Shown here: positions 1-7,696 of the stretch, piece after piece
Position numbering within the stretch: position 1 is the first letter of the stretch
Layout: every line of letters starts with the position of its first letter
DNA from: JAZSQT01 sp045538075
GTDB lineage: Bacteria; Chrysiogenota; Deferribacteres; Deferribacterales; Mucispirillaceae
Assembly: GCA_045538075.1 (NCBI GenBank)
Contig: JAZSQT010000129.1
Span: 1 to 31,686, forward strand
Direction: 5' to 3'
Length of the DNA: 31,686 nt
Notes under the pieces: generated by a model
Told to the model about the DNA's origin: nothing
The model's database searches: none
The model's input: the letters and a program-made list of their open reading frames with translations, nothing else
Position numbers and translations under genes: made by a program

Positions 1-2
1 TA

Positions 3-245
3 TCTAAATTATATTTATTAGATAAATATAGAAAAAAAGGTTTATCTAAATATATTTTTAATTTTATAGAAAAAATTGCAAAAGATAATAAATTATCTTC
101 TATATGGCTCCACGTAAATAAAAATAATCCATCTATAGAAATTTATAAAAAATACGGATACGTTATTACAGATTCAGTTAAAGACGATATTGGTAACGGC
201 TTTTTTATGGACGATTACATTATGGAGCTAAAAATAAATGAATAA
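3..245 (+). CDS. GNAT family N-acetyltransferase, C-terminal fragment (5' end outside window)
   Basis: An open frame enters from the left edge and ends at TAA 243-245, giving about 80 residues. It shows the two hallmarks of the C-terminal half of the GNAT fold. The acetyl-CoA pyrophosphate-binding turn appears as YRKKGLSKYIF (the R-x-x-G-x-x pattern of motif A). The motif B helix appears as NNPSIEIYKKYGYV, the usual N..a..lY.k.GF signature. The fragment closes with FFMDDYIMELKI, which fits the last strand pair of the domain (typically ..YYMEL..). The family transfers an acetyl group from acetyl-CoA to an amine; the substrate cannot be told from this part. The gene converges on the phosphofructokinase gene, with a shared hairpin between them. 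The absence of a start codon is only a result of the window edge. Confidence 0.82.
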   Translation, partial: SKLYLLDKYRKKGLSKYIFNFIEKIAKDNKLSSIWLHVNKNNPSIEIYKKYGYVITDSVKDDIGNGFFMDDYIMELKINE

Positions 246-249
246 TAAA

Positions 250-283
250 AATACCTTTGCTTACTTATTGTAGCAAAGGTATT
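250..283. terminator. Bidirectional intrinsic terminator between GNAT gene and pfkA
   Basis: A 12-bp perfect inverted repeat (250-261 pairs with 272-283, core ATACCTTTGCT/AGCAAAGGTAT) has a 10-nt loop. It sits in the 45-bp gap between two convergent stop codons. On the minus strand the stem is followed by a T-rich tract (TTTTATTATT), so it best serves pfkA. On the plus strand the tail is T/A mixed, so termination of the acetyltransferase gene is likely but weaker. Confidence 0.8.
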
Positions 284-290
284 ATATATA

Positions 291-1247
291 TTATCCTAAT
301 CTTTCTAATAACTCTAATGTGCTTTCTTTGATTAATTTTTTTTGAGAAAAAACTTCTTCGTATGGAACTTTTATCATTTCGTTTCCACGAAGAGCAACCA
401 TAAACCCAGAATGACCTTCAATTAAACTTTCTACTGCCATTTTTCCCATACGAGAGCCTAAATTTCTATCAAAACAAGATGGAGCACCGCCTCTTTGGAT
501 ATGACCTAATACAGATATTCTTGCTTCTAACCCAGCATCTTTCATCATACCTTCATAGTCGTAAGCAGAGCCAGCACCTTCTGCTACAATTAATATATTT
601 CTTGTTTTTCCTTCTAATACACGTTTTTTAAAAGAAGCTACAATTTTATGAATATCAGGTTTTCTTTCTGGTATAACTACAGCATCTGCTCCAGTTGCAA
701 TAGCCGACATTACTGCAAGATAGCCACAATGCCTACCCATAACTTCAATAATAAAAGTTCTGCCATGAGAACTTGCAGTATCATTTAGCATATCAACGCA
801 AGATGTAATGACATTTAATGCCGTATCAACACCTAAGGATAAATCTGTGCCATATAAATCATTATCAATAGAACCAGGTATTCCAGCAGTTTTAATACCG
901 AATCCATCTTCAAGAGCTTTAGCACCAGTTAAAGAACCATCGCCACCAATGACGATAAGACCCTCTATATCACGTTTTTTTAAATTATCTGCAGCTTTCT
1001 TCTTGCCTTCATCTGTCATAAATTCTTTACTTCTTGCAGTATGAAGAATTGTTCCACCACGAGAAATAATGTTTGATACATCAGCATGTTTCATTAACCT
1101 AATATTATCTTCTATTAATCCTTTGTAGCCAGACTCTATTCCATATACTTCAAGACCTAAGTTTAAACTAGTCCTAACGACTGAGCGTATTGCACAATTC
1201 ATACCAGGGCTATCGCCACCACTCGTCATCACTGCTATATTTTTCAA
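291..1247 (-). CDS. pfkA: ATP-dependent 6-phosphofructokinase
   Basis: Phosphorylates fructose-6-phosphate to fructose-1,6-bisphosphate, the committed step of glycolysis, in the cytoplasm. The 318 residues match the standard bacterial PfkA length. Visible motifs are the N-terminal TSGGDSPGMN loop (8-17), GGDGS (101-105), PGSIDND (124-130, with catalytic Asp128), MGRHCGYLA (170-178) and HIQRGG (249-254). Gly104 in GGDGS is the residue that in this family goes with ATP use; PPi-dependent enzymes carry Asp there. Ser126 replaces the common Thr of PGTIDND, a mild change. The start is TTG at 1245-1247, preceded at good distance by AAGGGGGA. The next ATG (residue 7) would cut into the first strand and nucleotide loop. 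The gene is monocistronic, with its own promoter (1285-1313) and the terminator at 250-283. Confidence 0.96.
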   Translation of the reverse strand: MKNIAVMTSGGDSPGMNCAIRSVVRTSLNLGLEVYGIESGYKGLIEDNIRLMKHADVSNIISRGGTILHTARSKEFMTDEGKKKAADNLKKRDIEGLIVIGGDGSLTGAKALEDGFGIKTAGIPGSIDNDLYGTDLSLGVDTALNVITSCVDMLNDTASSHGRTFIIEVMGRHCGYLAVMSAIATGADAVVIPERKPDIHKIVASFKKRVLEGKTRNILIVAEGAGSAYDYEGMMKDAGLEARISVLGHIQRGGAPSCFDRNLGSRMGKMAVESLIEGHSGFMVALRGNEMIKVPYEEVFSQKKLIKESTLELLERLG

Positions 1248-1284
1248 GATAATTTCCCCCTTATAATTATTTTTTTTATTATTT

Positions 1285-1313
1285 ATTCTATATCTGCTTA
1301 TTATTTAAGGCAA
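1285..1313 (-). promoter_or_regulatory. Sigma70-type promoter of pfkA
   Basis: Read on the minus strand: -35 TTGCCT (1308-1313), a 17-bp spacer, then -10 TAGAAT (1285-1290). Transcription would start near 1278, leaving a leader of about 30 nt that contains the AAGGGGG ribosome-binding site. Confidence 0.55.
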
Positions 1314-1329
1314 GTATATTTAGTAAGTT

Positions 1330-1353
1330 AAATAAAATAAAATAAAATAAAAA
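1330..1353. repeat. Short AAATA pentanucleotide tandem repeat
   Basis: About four and a half copies of AAATA lie in the divergent intergenic region, just upstream of the -35 boxes of both pfkA and the antiporter gene. It may act as an A-tract/UP-like element or be variable by slippage. Nothing in the sequence shows function. Confidence 0.6.
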
Positions 1354-1364
1354 TCTAAAAAATA

Positions 1365-1393
1365 TTGATAACTGCCTCTTTATATAATAATAT
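1365..1393 (+). promoter_or_regulatory. Sigma70-type promoter of the nhaC-like gene
   Basis: -35 TTGATA (1365-1370), exact 17-bp spacer, -10 TAATAT (1388-1393). This is one of the best promoter matches in the window. The palindrome TATAGC-TTT-GCTATA (1391-1405) begins inside the -10 box and covers the expected start site, so an operator or a 5' hairpin is possible. Confidence 0.65.
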
Positions 1394-1424
1394 AGCTTTG
1401 CTATAAAAATAGGAAGGTTATTAT

Positions 1425-2939
1425 ATGGATCCAATTAATGTAGGGATACTATCAATTTTACCTCCAGTTGTTGCTATATCACTTGCTTTGATTTATAAGG
1501 ACGTTATATCTTCTCTTATTATCGGAATAATAACTGGTGCTTTAATTTATGCAATTTATACTGGTGGCAATGTTATTACGGCAGTAGATTATACATTTAC
1601 TACTATTGCTGATAATTTTGATGTTATGATGATTATATTTTTATGTGTTTTAGGAGCATTAGTTGCTGTTGTTACTTTAGCTGGTGGTTCTACTGCATAT
1701 GGAAATTGGGCAGCAAAAAGAATAAAAACTAAAACAGGAGCACAATTATCTACATCTGCACTTGGTTTAATAGTTTTTATAGATGATTACTTTAATTGTC
1801 TTACTGTTGGGACAGTAATGAGACCTGTTACTGATAAGCATAATATTTCAAGAGTAAAATTAGCTTATTTGATAGATGCAACTGCTGCTCCAATTTGTAT
1901 TATTGCTCCAGTATCATCTTGGGCTGCTTCAGTTATATCTTATATGTCTGATACTGGTCTTGATGGAATGAGTGCTTTCGTATCGGCAATTCCATACAAT
2001 TTATATGCAATTTTAACAATTATAATGGTTATTTTAATTTCTAAATATAATCTTGATTTTGGTCCTATGTTAAAATTTGAAAAAAAATTTGATAACCAAT
2101 TTGTTGATGATGAAGATACTTCTGATGAACTTGCAACTGTTTCAGGTTCAGAAAAAGGAAAAGTTTACGATTTAATAATTCCTATATTGGCTTTAATTAT
2201 ATTTACAGTATTAGCAATGCTTTATACTGGTGGATATTTTAAAGAAGATATTAGCCTTTTTGATGGTTTTGGTAACACTAATGCTAGTAAATCTCTTGTT
2301 TTAGGTGGTTTTGCAGCATTAATTGTTGCTTTTTTACTTTTTATTCCAAGAAAAGTTATAAAATTTCGCACATTTATGGACGGTATAACTTTAGGCGTAA
2401 AATCAATGGTTTCTGCGTGTATTATTCTTACTTTAGCATGGGGTATAAAAGGAATTTGCACGGCTCTTTCAGCAGGTCCATACGTTAGTAATTTAGTTGA
2501 ATCATCAAATATGCCAGTAGCTTTAATACCGGCTATAATTTTTGTTATTGCTGGATTATTATCTTTTTCTATAGGCACTTCTTGGGGAACTTTTGGAATT
2601 TTAATTCCTATTATAGTTGTAGTTTGTCAAGCTGTTGCACCAGAATTGACTATCATAAGTCTTGCAGCAACTTTAGCAGGTTCTGTATGTGGAGACCATT
2701 GTTCGCCAATATCTGATACAACTATTCTTTCATCTACGGCAGCACGATGCAATCATATAGACCACGTTACAACTCAAATTCCATACGCATTATTAGTTGC
2801 AGGTTGCTCTTTTGTAGGCTTTATAATTGCAGGATTTACTACAAACGTATTTATTACTTTAATAGTTTCTATAGTGCTTTTATTAGTTTCATTAAAATTA
2901 TTACACAAGTTTTCAGACAATAAAGCATTAGCTAAATAA
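1425..2939 (+). CDS. NhaC-family Na+/H+ antiporter
   Basis: A polytopic inner-membrane protein of 504 residues with about a dozen hydrophobic segments. It matches the Na_H_antiporter (NhaC) family seen in Na+/H+, malate/lactate and related antiporters. Family signatures visible are DDYFNCLTVGTVMRP (around 120-133), the following ATAAPICIIAPVSSW segment, SFSIGTSWGTFGI (about 383-395) and GDHCSPISDTTILSS (about 425-440). The charged and polar residues inside these membrane helices (Asp-Asp, Asp-His, Asp-Thr-Thr) are the expected ion-coupling positions. A hydrophilic loop rich in Asp/Glu lies near residues 220-245. The family exchanges Na+ or an organic anion against H+; the exact substrate cannot be read from sequence. 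ATG is preceded by AGGAAGG. The gene stands alone, with promoter 1365-1393 and terminator 2952-2989. Confidence 0.9.
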   Translation: MDPINVGILSILPPVVAISLALIYKDVISSLIIGIITGALIYAIYTGGNVITAVDYTFTTIADNFDVMMIIFLCVLGALVAVVTLAGGSTAYGNWAAKRIKTKTGAQLSTSALGLIVFIDDYFNCLTVGTVMRPVTDKHNISRVKLAYLIDATAAPICIIAPVSSWAASVISYMSDTGLDGMSAFVSAIPYNLYAILTIIMVILISKYNLDFGPMLKFEKKFDNQFVDDEDTSDELATVSGSEKGKVYDLIIPILALIIFTVLAMLYTGGYFKEDISLFDGFGNTNASKSLVLGGFAALIVAFLLFIPRKVIKFRTFMDGITLGVKSMVSACIILTLAWGIKGICTALSAGPYVSNLVESSNMPVALIPAIIFVIAGLLSFSIGTSWGTFGILIPIIVVVCQAVAPELTIISLAATLAGSVCGDHCSPISDTTILSSTAARCNHIDHVTTQIPYALLVAGCSFVGFIIAGFTTNVFITLIVSIVLLLVSLKLLHKFSDNKALAK

Positions 2940-2951
2940 TAAAGAAAATTT

Positions 2952-2989
2952 AACTACCATAAGATTAAATTTCTTATGGTAGTTTTTTA
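2952..2989. terminator. Strong bidirectional intrinsic terminator
   Basis: A perfect 13-bp stem (2952-2964 with 2972-2984, core ACTACCATAAGA) with a 7-nt loop is followed by a T-rich tract on the plus strand, and by TTTTCTTTA on the minus strand. It lies between the convergent antiporter and acyl-CoA synthetase genes and can serve both. Confidence 0.9.
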
Positions 2990-2992
2990 TTT

Positions 2993-4606
2993 TTATATTG
3001 ATTTTTGAGTTAATTTATCTTTTGCAATATTAAGGGTTTCTTCTATTTTTGGACCAATCAATTGACCGTTTAAAACCATCTCTTTAAGTTTTCTTTTTAA
3101 AACTTTGCCAATGGTAGTAAGTGGCAATTCTTCAGAAAAATAGATATGTTTTGGTATTTTAAAATTTGCAAGATGTTCTTTTAAATATTTTTTTAGTGAT
3201 TTTTCGCTCATTTCTGCTTCTGGAGATTTTTTGACGTAAGCAACAATTACTTCATCGCCTTCAGTATCAGGAATACCTATTACTGCTGCAGCTTCAACAC
3301 CTGGCACTTTATATACAATTTCTTCAATTTCTCTTGGATATACATTCATACCTTTAACAAGAATTAAATCTTTCTTTCTATCAACGATAGTAATATTACC
3401 TTCATCGTCCATACAACCTAAATCGCCAGTAAAGAACCAGCCATTTTTTAAAACTTCTGCAGTTTCTTTAGGTTTTTTCCAGTATCCTTGCATAATATTG
3501 CTACCAGATACGATTATTTCGCCTACAGTTCCACGTGGCACTTCCATATCATCACTATCAACTATTTTTACTTGCACTCCAACAGGAGGGCGACCTACCG
3601 TTCCAGCTTTAGGGTTTTCCATAGAATTTCCAGCTACTAATGGTGAAGCCTCACTTAAACCGTAACCTTCAAGTAAACTTCTTCCAAATTTCTTTTGGAA
3701 AGCATTAAATACTTCTACTGGTAATCCAGAGCCACTTGAAAGATGAACTTTAACTGGGTAAACAAATTTTATAAACCACTTAGGCATATTTGCTTTAACT
3801 AATGCTGAATATACACTTGGCACTGCAACCATTACTGTAGGTCGTTTAAAAATAAGTATTTTCTTGAAAATTTTCTTTTTCAAATCCATAACAGATTCAA
3901 GAATTATTATATTTGCACCTAAAAATGTAGGATAAATTATAGTAACAACTAATGAATATATATGGAACATTGGAAGAAATAATAGAAATCTATCTTTATT
4001 ATCTAAAGCGTATCCAGCTCTTGCCATAGCACACATATTTATGATATTTCCATGTGATAACATTGCACCTTTTGGCTCGCCAGTAGTTCCAGAAGTGTAT
4101 ATAATAACAGCAAGATCTGAGTGAATAATATTTAAATCAATTGGCTTTTCACTCATGGCATTAGATAATTCAAGTATATTATCTGCACCCCAATTTTTAC
4201 AATTATCATTAAAGGCAAAAATATTTTTTAAAATATTACAATCATTTTTTAGTTTAGATATAGTATCTTTATAATTTTCAGATGTAATTAAAACTTCTGC
4301 TTCACAATTTTCAATAATATATGAAATTTCTTTCTCTTTTAAAAAAGTATTTATTGGGACTAATATAGCTCCAGCTTTAAAAACAGCATACATAGAAAGA
4401 ATAAAATATGGTGAATTTTCCATTAAAAGAGCTACTCTATCTCCTTTTTTTACGCCATTTGTAATTAATACTCTTGATAATTGGTTGCTAATTTTATCAG
4501 CTTGAGAATATGAAAACTTCTTATCTTTAAAAAATAAATACTTTTTCCAACCACGATTAAGTGATTTTTCACTTAATAAATTACCTAAATTTTTTGGTAA
4601 AATCAT
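2993..4606 (-). CDS. AMP-forming long-chain fatty acid/acyl-CoA synthetase
   Basis: ANL-superfamily adenylating enzyme that activates a carboxylic acid, probably a fatty acid, to acyl-AMP and then acyl-CoA. The P-loop-like adenylate motif YTSGTTGEPKG, the YGLSEASP motif, the hinge region GWFFTGDLG...DRKKDLI and the C-terminal lysine motif GKVLKRKLKE are all present and in order. The length of 537 residues fits FadD/FACL-type ligases. I start at the ATG at 4604-4606 (MILPKN...), which has GAGAGGGGA eight bases upstream. The longer frame to 4624 would begin at a TTG inside that ribosome-binding site. The gene follows the unrecognised gene at 4648-5514 with a 41-bp gap. A TATAAT at 4634-4639 (minus) could give it an extra promoter, but no good -35 box is paired with it. 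Acyl chain length is not predictable here. Confidence 0.9.
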   Translation of the reverse strand: MILPKNLGNLLSEKSLNRGWKKYLFFKDKKFSYSQADKISNQLSRVLITNGVKKGDRVALLMENSPYFILSMYAVFKAGAILVPINTFLKEKEISYIIENCEAEVLITSENYKDTISKLKNDCNILKNIFAFNDNCKNWGADNILELSNAMSEKPIDLNIIHSDLAVIIYTSGTTGEPKGAMLSHGNIINMCAMARAGYALDNKDRFLLFLPMFHIYSLVVTIIYPTFLGANIIILESVMDLKKKIFKKILIFKRPTVMVAVPSVYSALVKANMPKWFIKFVYPVKVHLSSGSGLPVEVFNAFQKKFGRSLLEGYGLSEASPLVAGNSMENPKAGTVGRPPVGVQVKIVDSDDMEVPRGTVGEIIVSGSNIMQGYWKKPKETAEVLKNGWFFTGDLGCMDDEGNITIVDRKKDLILVKGMNVYPREIEEIVYKVPGVEAAAVIGIPDTEGDEVIVAYVKKSPEAEMSEKSLKKYLKEHLANFKIPKHIYFSEELPLTTIGKVLKRKLKEMVLNGQLIGPKIEETLNIAKDKLTQKSI

Positions 4607-4647
4607 TATAATATCCCCTCTCAATAATAAAACATTATATAATAAAA

Positions 4648-5514
4648 TTATCTTCTCAATAATTTATTTGCATTTTCTGTAAAAGCGTTATTTAAAACTT
4701 TTCTTGCTTCATTAAGAGACATATAGGAATCTAAAATTTCAATTTCTTCATTATATTTAATTTGAGCATTTTTTATATCATACTCTTCTAATAATTCCGT
4801 TTCAAAATTTGCACCTCTAACAACGAGTTTAGAACAAAAATCGTTGACATAAAGGTCGCCAATAAGTTTTTGAATTTGGGCAGTATCTAATACTTGTTTC
4901 TGTTTTGGTGCTGATAATGTAATATCAAATTTTAAACTACCTAATTCATCTGTAATACCTAAAGATTTTCCACAAGAAGTAGTAATAAACTCTATTAAAT
5001 CGTCATGAGTAGGAAAATTAAGACTAGTTGATATTTTTTTGTAATAATCCCAAGAAAGAATTTTTGAATCTATATTGTCTTCAAATAAAGGAGTTAACTT
5101 TATACTACAATCAGCAGAAAATTCATTAAGAAATTTTTTAAAACTGCCTTGAGCTGCTCCAGTTGCAGCTGCAACGGTCAACATAAATTTTGAAGCAGGA
5201 TTAATATAGGCATAATACAATTCACCTAAAGAGCCATTATTTAAAGGAACTGAAGAAATATCTCCATCTTGACTATACCAAACTGGCCAAGAATATTTTT
5301 CTTTAACTAAGCTGATAAAAAAAGTTTCTGTATCTGTAATATTTTCAACGCTGTTTATTTTCCATAAAAAGTGTGCTTCATTGGCTTCAAAAGTGCCATA
5401 AACCTCATCTGTATTAATTAAAGTTGTCATTGTATTATAGAAATTTACGAAATATTCATCATCTAAAATGTCTAAAAAAGAATAATTGACAGTAGCTTTC
5501 TTTATCCAACTCAA
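4648..5514 (-). CDS. Hypothetical cytoplasmic protein, family not recognised
   Basis: A 288-residue protein with no signal peptide and no convincing membrane span. I do not recognise the family. The N-terminus (SWIKKATVNYSFLDI) looks like an edge beta strand. The middle has an Ala/Gly-rich helix (FMLTVAAATGAAQGSFKKFL). The C-terminal third alternates strand-like segments (SLKFDITLSA, KLVVRGANFETEL) with a charged helix. Only two or three cysteines and no obvious catalytic triad or nucleotide loop are seen. I place the start at TTG 5512-5514, six bases after TGAGGTG. The extended frame would begin at a GTG that is part of that ribosome-binding site. It has its own promoter (5551-5579) and may be co-transcribed with the downstream acyl-CoA synthetase. 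The overall look recalls orphan, patchily distributed accessory proteins, but no function is claimed. Confidence 0.7.
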   Translation of the reverse strand: MSWIKKATVNYSFLDILDDEYFVNFYNTMTTLINTDEVYGTFEANEAHFLWKINSVENITDTETFFISLVKEKYSWPVWYSQDGDISSVPLNNGSLGELYYAYINPASKFMLTVAAATGAAQGSFKKFLNEFSADCSIKLTPLFEDNIDSKILSWDYYKKISTSLNFPTHDDLIEFITTSCGKSLGITDELGSLKFDITLSAPKQKQVLDTAQIQKLIGDLYVNDFCSKLVVRGANFETELLEEYDIKNAQIKYNEEIEILDSYMSLNEARKVLNNAFTENANKLLRR

Positions 5515-5550
5515 AAAAAACACCTCATCTATATTATGGATTAAGTAAAT

Positions 5551-5579
5551 TTTATATCAAATAGAATTTATTTTGTAAA
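5551..5579 (-). promoter_or_regulatory. Sigma70-type promoter of the hypothetical gene and possibly the acyl-CoA synthetase
   Basis: On the minus strand: -35 TTTACA (5574-5579), exact 17-bp spacer, -10 TATAAA (5551-5556). The leader to the TTG start would be about 30 nt. Confidence 0.6.
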
Positions 5580-5690
5580 CTTTAAAGTAGATTTATGAGG
5601 TAAATTTAAGAAATAAGCTAAAAAAAGAAAAAAATATATTATTAATATCAATATTTTAATAATTTTCATTTAAAATTTCATTATTTATTC

Positions 5691-5719
5691 TTTACTTTTG
5701 TAATTTAGTCTAATATACT
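5691..5719 (+). promoter_or_regulatory. Probable promoter of the HU/IHF gene
   Basis: -35 TTTACT (5691-5696), 17-bp spacer, -10 TATACT (5714-5719). The palindrome AATGTACATT (5740-5749) lies between this promoter and the GGAGGG ribosome-binding site and could be a regulatory site. Confidence 0.5.
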
Positions 5720-5763
5720 AAGTAAGTTCTTAAATGTAGAATGTACATTGGAGGGCATCACGT

Positions 5764-6045
5764 ATGACAAAGTCGGAACTTATTGAACAAATCTCTTCAT
5801 CATATCCAGATATGACAAAGAAACAGATTGAGTTTATCATCAATTCAGTATTTATTTCAATTAAAGAAGCTATCAAAGACGGTGATAAGGTAGAAATCAG
5901 AGGTTTTGGTAGTTTCAAAATCAGAGAAAAACAATCTAAAGTAGGTCGCAATCCAAAAACTGGAAACAAAGTAGAAATTCCAGAAAAAAAAGTGCCTTAT
6001 TTTAAACCTGGTAAAGAAATTAAAGAAAGTCTTATTAACTCTTAG
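5764..6045 (+). CDS. HU/IHF-family DNA-bending protein
   Basis: Small nucleoid-associated protein of 93 residues that binds DNA as a dimer and bends it through two beta arms. Visible features are the N-terminal helices (TKSELIEQI...), the strand VEIRGFGSFKIRE (43-55), the arm with the intercalating proline in GRNPKTGN (61-68) and the C-terminal VPYFKPGKEIKESL helix. The KVEIRGFGSF/RNPKTGN form is slightly closer to IHF subunits (himA/himD) than to E. coli HU, but many phyla have one protein filling both roles, so the subtype stays open. The ATG has GGAGGG eight bases upstream. The gene is flanked by long AT-rich gaps and appears monocistronic. No clear terminator hairpin follows; only a weak GTGAAA/TTTCAC pair (near 6179-6200) is seen in the 284-bp gap before dut. 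Confidence 0.93.
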   Translation: MTKSELIEQISSSYPDMTKKQIEFIINSVFISIKEAIKDGDKVEIRGFGSFKIREKQSKVGRNPKTGNKVEIPEKKVPYFKPGKEIKESLINS

Positions 6046-6273
6046 TTTTTTATTATTTCTTATTAAAGTTTAATACTATAAATTAATATACTATTAATGC
6101 GTTCAAATTCAGTTATTATTAATAATTTTTTTTATTATTTTGATATGTATGAAAAGGGTAAAATCTAAAAATTATTGCGTGAAATGTGTTGTTTTTTTCA
6201 CTTCCATTATCAACAGTAATATATTTAGATAAATTTTGGAAGTCATTATATATTTATTAAAAGAATATAATTA

Positions 6274-6302
6274 TTTACAGAAATGTATTTATATTATAGT
6301 AT
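6274..6302 (+). promoter_or_regulatory. Possible promoter of dut
   Basis: -35 TTTACA (6274-6279). The -10 is either TATAGT (6295-6300, spacer 15) or TAGTAT (6297-6302, spacer 17). AGGAG at 6319-6323 is the ribosome-binding site of the following TTG start. Confidence 0.4.
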
Positions 6303-6329
6303 TTTTTATAAGTATTTTAGGAGTTTATA

Positions 6330-6755
6330 TTGATTAACATAAAAATTAAATGCCAAGAAGATTTAATGCCAATATATGCTACAAAATCATCGGCTGGAGC
6401 AGATTTAAAATCATCAGAAGATGGAGAGATAAAACCAAGTGAAATAAAGTTAATAAAAACTGGTGTTTTTCTTGAAATTCCTAATGGATATGAAGCTCAA
6501 ATTAGACCACGTAGTGGCTTAGCTTTAAAATATGGTGTTACAATGGTTAATTCTCCTGGAACGATAGATAGCGATTATAGAGGCGAAATTGGTATAATTA
6601 TGATTAATCATGGAAAAGAAACTTTTTCTTATAAACGTGGTGATAGAATTGGTCAAATCGTTTTTGCAAAAGTTACACAATGTAATTTTATAAATAGCGA
6701 AAATTTATCTGTAACAGAAAGAGGAACAGGTGGTTTTGGACATACTGGAGTTTAA
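6330..6755 (+). CDS. dut: Deoxyuridine 5'-triphosphate nucleotidohydrolase (dUTPase)
   Basis: Hydrolyses dUTP to dUMP and pyrophosphate. This keeps uracil out of DNA and supplies the thymidylate precursor. The 141-residue trimeric-type enzyme shows all five conserved motifs: AGADL (22-26), PRSGLA (60-65), GTIDSDYRGEIG (77-88, with the catalytic Asp80 and substrate-stacking Tyr83), GDRIGQIVF (104-112) and the C-terminal glycine-rich RGTGGFGHTG (131-140), which closes over the active site. The start is TTG at 6330, six bases after AGGAG; no ATG lies at the expected N-terminus. The next gene downstream is uracil-DNA glycosylase, so both arms of uracil avoidance sit next to each other although the 225-bp gap suggests separate transcription. 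Confidence 0.96.
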   Translation: MINIKIKCQEDLMPIYATKSSAGADLKSSEDGEIKPSEIKLIKTGVFLEIPNGYEAQIRPRSGLALKYGVTMVNSPGTIDSDYRGEIGIIMINHGKETFSYKRGDRIGQIVFAKVTQCNFINSENLSVTERGTGGFGHTGV

Positions 6756-6960
6756 TGTGAATACTCCTTAAACAAATCAGCTATTAATCTATTACGTAAG
6801 CAATATAATATCTAAGACAAAGATATACTATTAAAAATTAATCAAAAATTTTATGTTATTTTTTATTATACAAGTAATAATTTTTTAAATTGAAAAAAAT
6901 ACATTAAATCATTAAAATATATAGTTAGACTATTAGATATGTGGTATCATTACTTTAAAA

Positions 6961-6966
6961 TATAAT
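6961..6966 (+). promoter_or_regulatory. -10 box (TATAAT) upstream of the uracil-DNA glycosylase gene
   Basis: A consensus TATAAT lies 14 bp before the ATG at 6981. The expected -35 position (about 6938-6943) does not match well, so the promoter would depend on an activator or on the -10 alone. A start site near 6973 would give a leader of only a few bases, in agreement with the lack of a clear ribosome-binding site. Confidence 0.4.
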
Positions 6967-6980
6967 AAAAGTGATTATAA

Positions 6981-7685
6981 ATGAAAGATTTTTTGCAAGA
7001 TATAATAGAAGAAACTTACGGTATAAAAGATATAATTAAGCCAGATATAATTAAAGAAATACCTCAAAATATACCTATCAAAAAAGAAGCAATAAGTAGC
7101 AATATTGCAAAACAAGATGTGCCAAAATATCTTGAAATTTTGAGAAGAAAAGTAGAAGTATGCACTAATTGTAGGTTGCATACGTATAGAAAAAATATTG
7201 TATTTGGTGAAGGCAATATTAATGCTAAGTTAATGTTTATTGGCGAAGGTCCAGGTGAAGAGGAAGATAAAACTGGCAGACCTTTCGTTGGTGCTGCTGG
7301 TCAACTTTTGACTAAAATGATAGAGGCGATGGGTTTAAAAAGAGATGATGTTTATATTGCAAATATAGTTAAATGTCGTCCACCAAATAATAGGAATCCT
7401 TATGAAGATGAAGCATCAAATTGTATAATTTATTTGAAAGAACAAATAGAATTAATTAAGCCAACTTATATTATATGTTTAGGTTCTGTTGCTTCAAAGT
7501 ATCTTTTTAGTGAGGATATAAAAATTACTAAAGAAAGAGGTTCTTGGCGTCTATATAATGGTGTTAATGTTATGTTGACTTATCACCCCTCCTTTTTATT
7601 GCGTTCTCCAGAGAAAAAAAGAGAAACATGGAAAGATTTACAAGAAGTTATGAAAAAAATGGGATTAGATAAAAATAAATCTTAA
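6981..7685 (+). CDS. Family-4 (Fe-S) uracil-DNA glycosylase
   Basis: Removes uracil from DNA to start base-excision repair. It belongs to the type-4 UDG family (UDGa-like) with an iron-sulfur cluster. The four cluster cysteines are visible at C61 and C64 (CTNC), C132 (VKCRPP) and C148 (SNCIIYL). The active-site motif A is GEGPGEEEDKTGRPFVG (88-104), and motif B is YHPSFLLR (201-208, with His202). The NNRNP segment after the third cysteine is also typical. Residues 1-55 form a charged N-terminal extension not needed for the fold, as often seen in bacterial members. The gene begins a long co-directional run: the CsgG-like lipoprotein gene starts 11 bp after its stop, with GGTGATGG as ribosome-binding site between them. 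Confidence 0.93.
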   Translation: MKDFLQDIIEETYGIKDIIKPDIIKEIPQNIPIKKEAISSNIAKQDVPKYLEILRRKVEVCTNCRLHTYRKNIVFGEGNINAKLMFIGEGPGEEEDKTGRPFVGAAGQLLTKMIEAMGLKRDDVYIANIVKCRPPNNRNPYEDEASNCIIYLKEQIELIKPTYIICLGSVASKYLFSEDIKITKERGSWRLYNGVNVMLTYHPSFLLRSPEKKRETWKDLQEVMKKMGLDKNKS

Positions 7686-7696
7686 GGTGATGGTAA

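Noticed and set aside
808..1044. Open frame on the plus strand inside pfkA
   Set aside because: Shadow of pfkA: it lies fully within a conserved enzyme gene and shows no domain or ribosome-binding site.
1330..1353. AAATA repeats as a possible CRISPR-like or origin iteron array
   Set aside because: Only about four 5-base units with no spacers, no DnaA-type boxes and no replication genes nearby.
2222..2578. Minus-strand frame of 118 codons within the antiporter gene
   Set aside because: It covers conserved membrane segments of the antiporter; the translated product is low in recognisable features and has no start signal.
4607..4624. Upstream extension of the acyl-CoA synthetase to 4624
   Set aside because: The extra codons are the ribosome-binding site itself (TTG AGA GGG GAT), so the ATG at 4604-4606 is preferred.
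6179..6200. GTGAAA...TTTCAC hairpin after the HU gene as terminator
   Set aside because: Only 6 bp with a long loop, more than 130 bp after the stop and with no T-run behind it.
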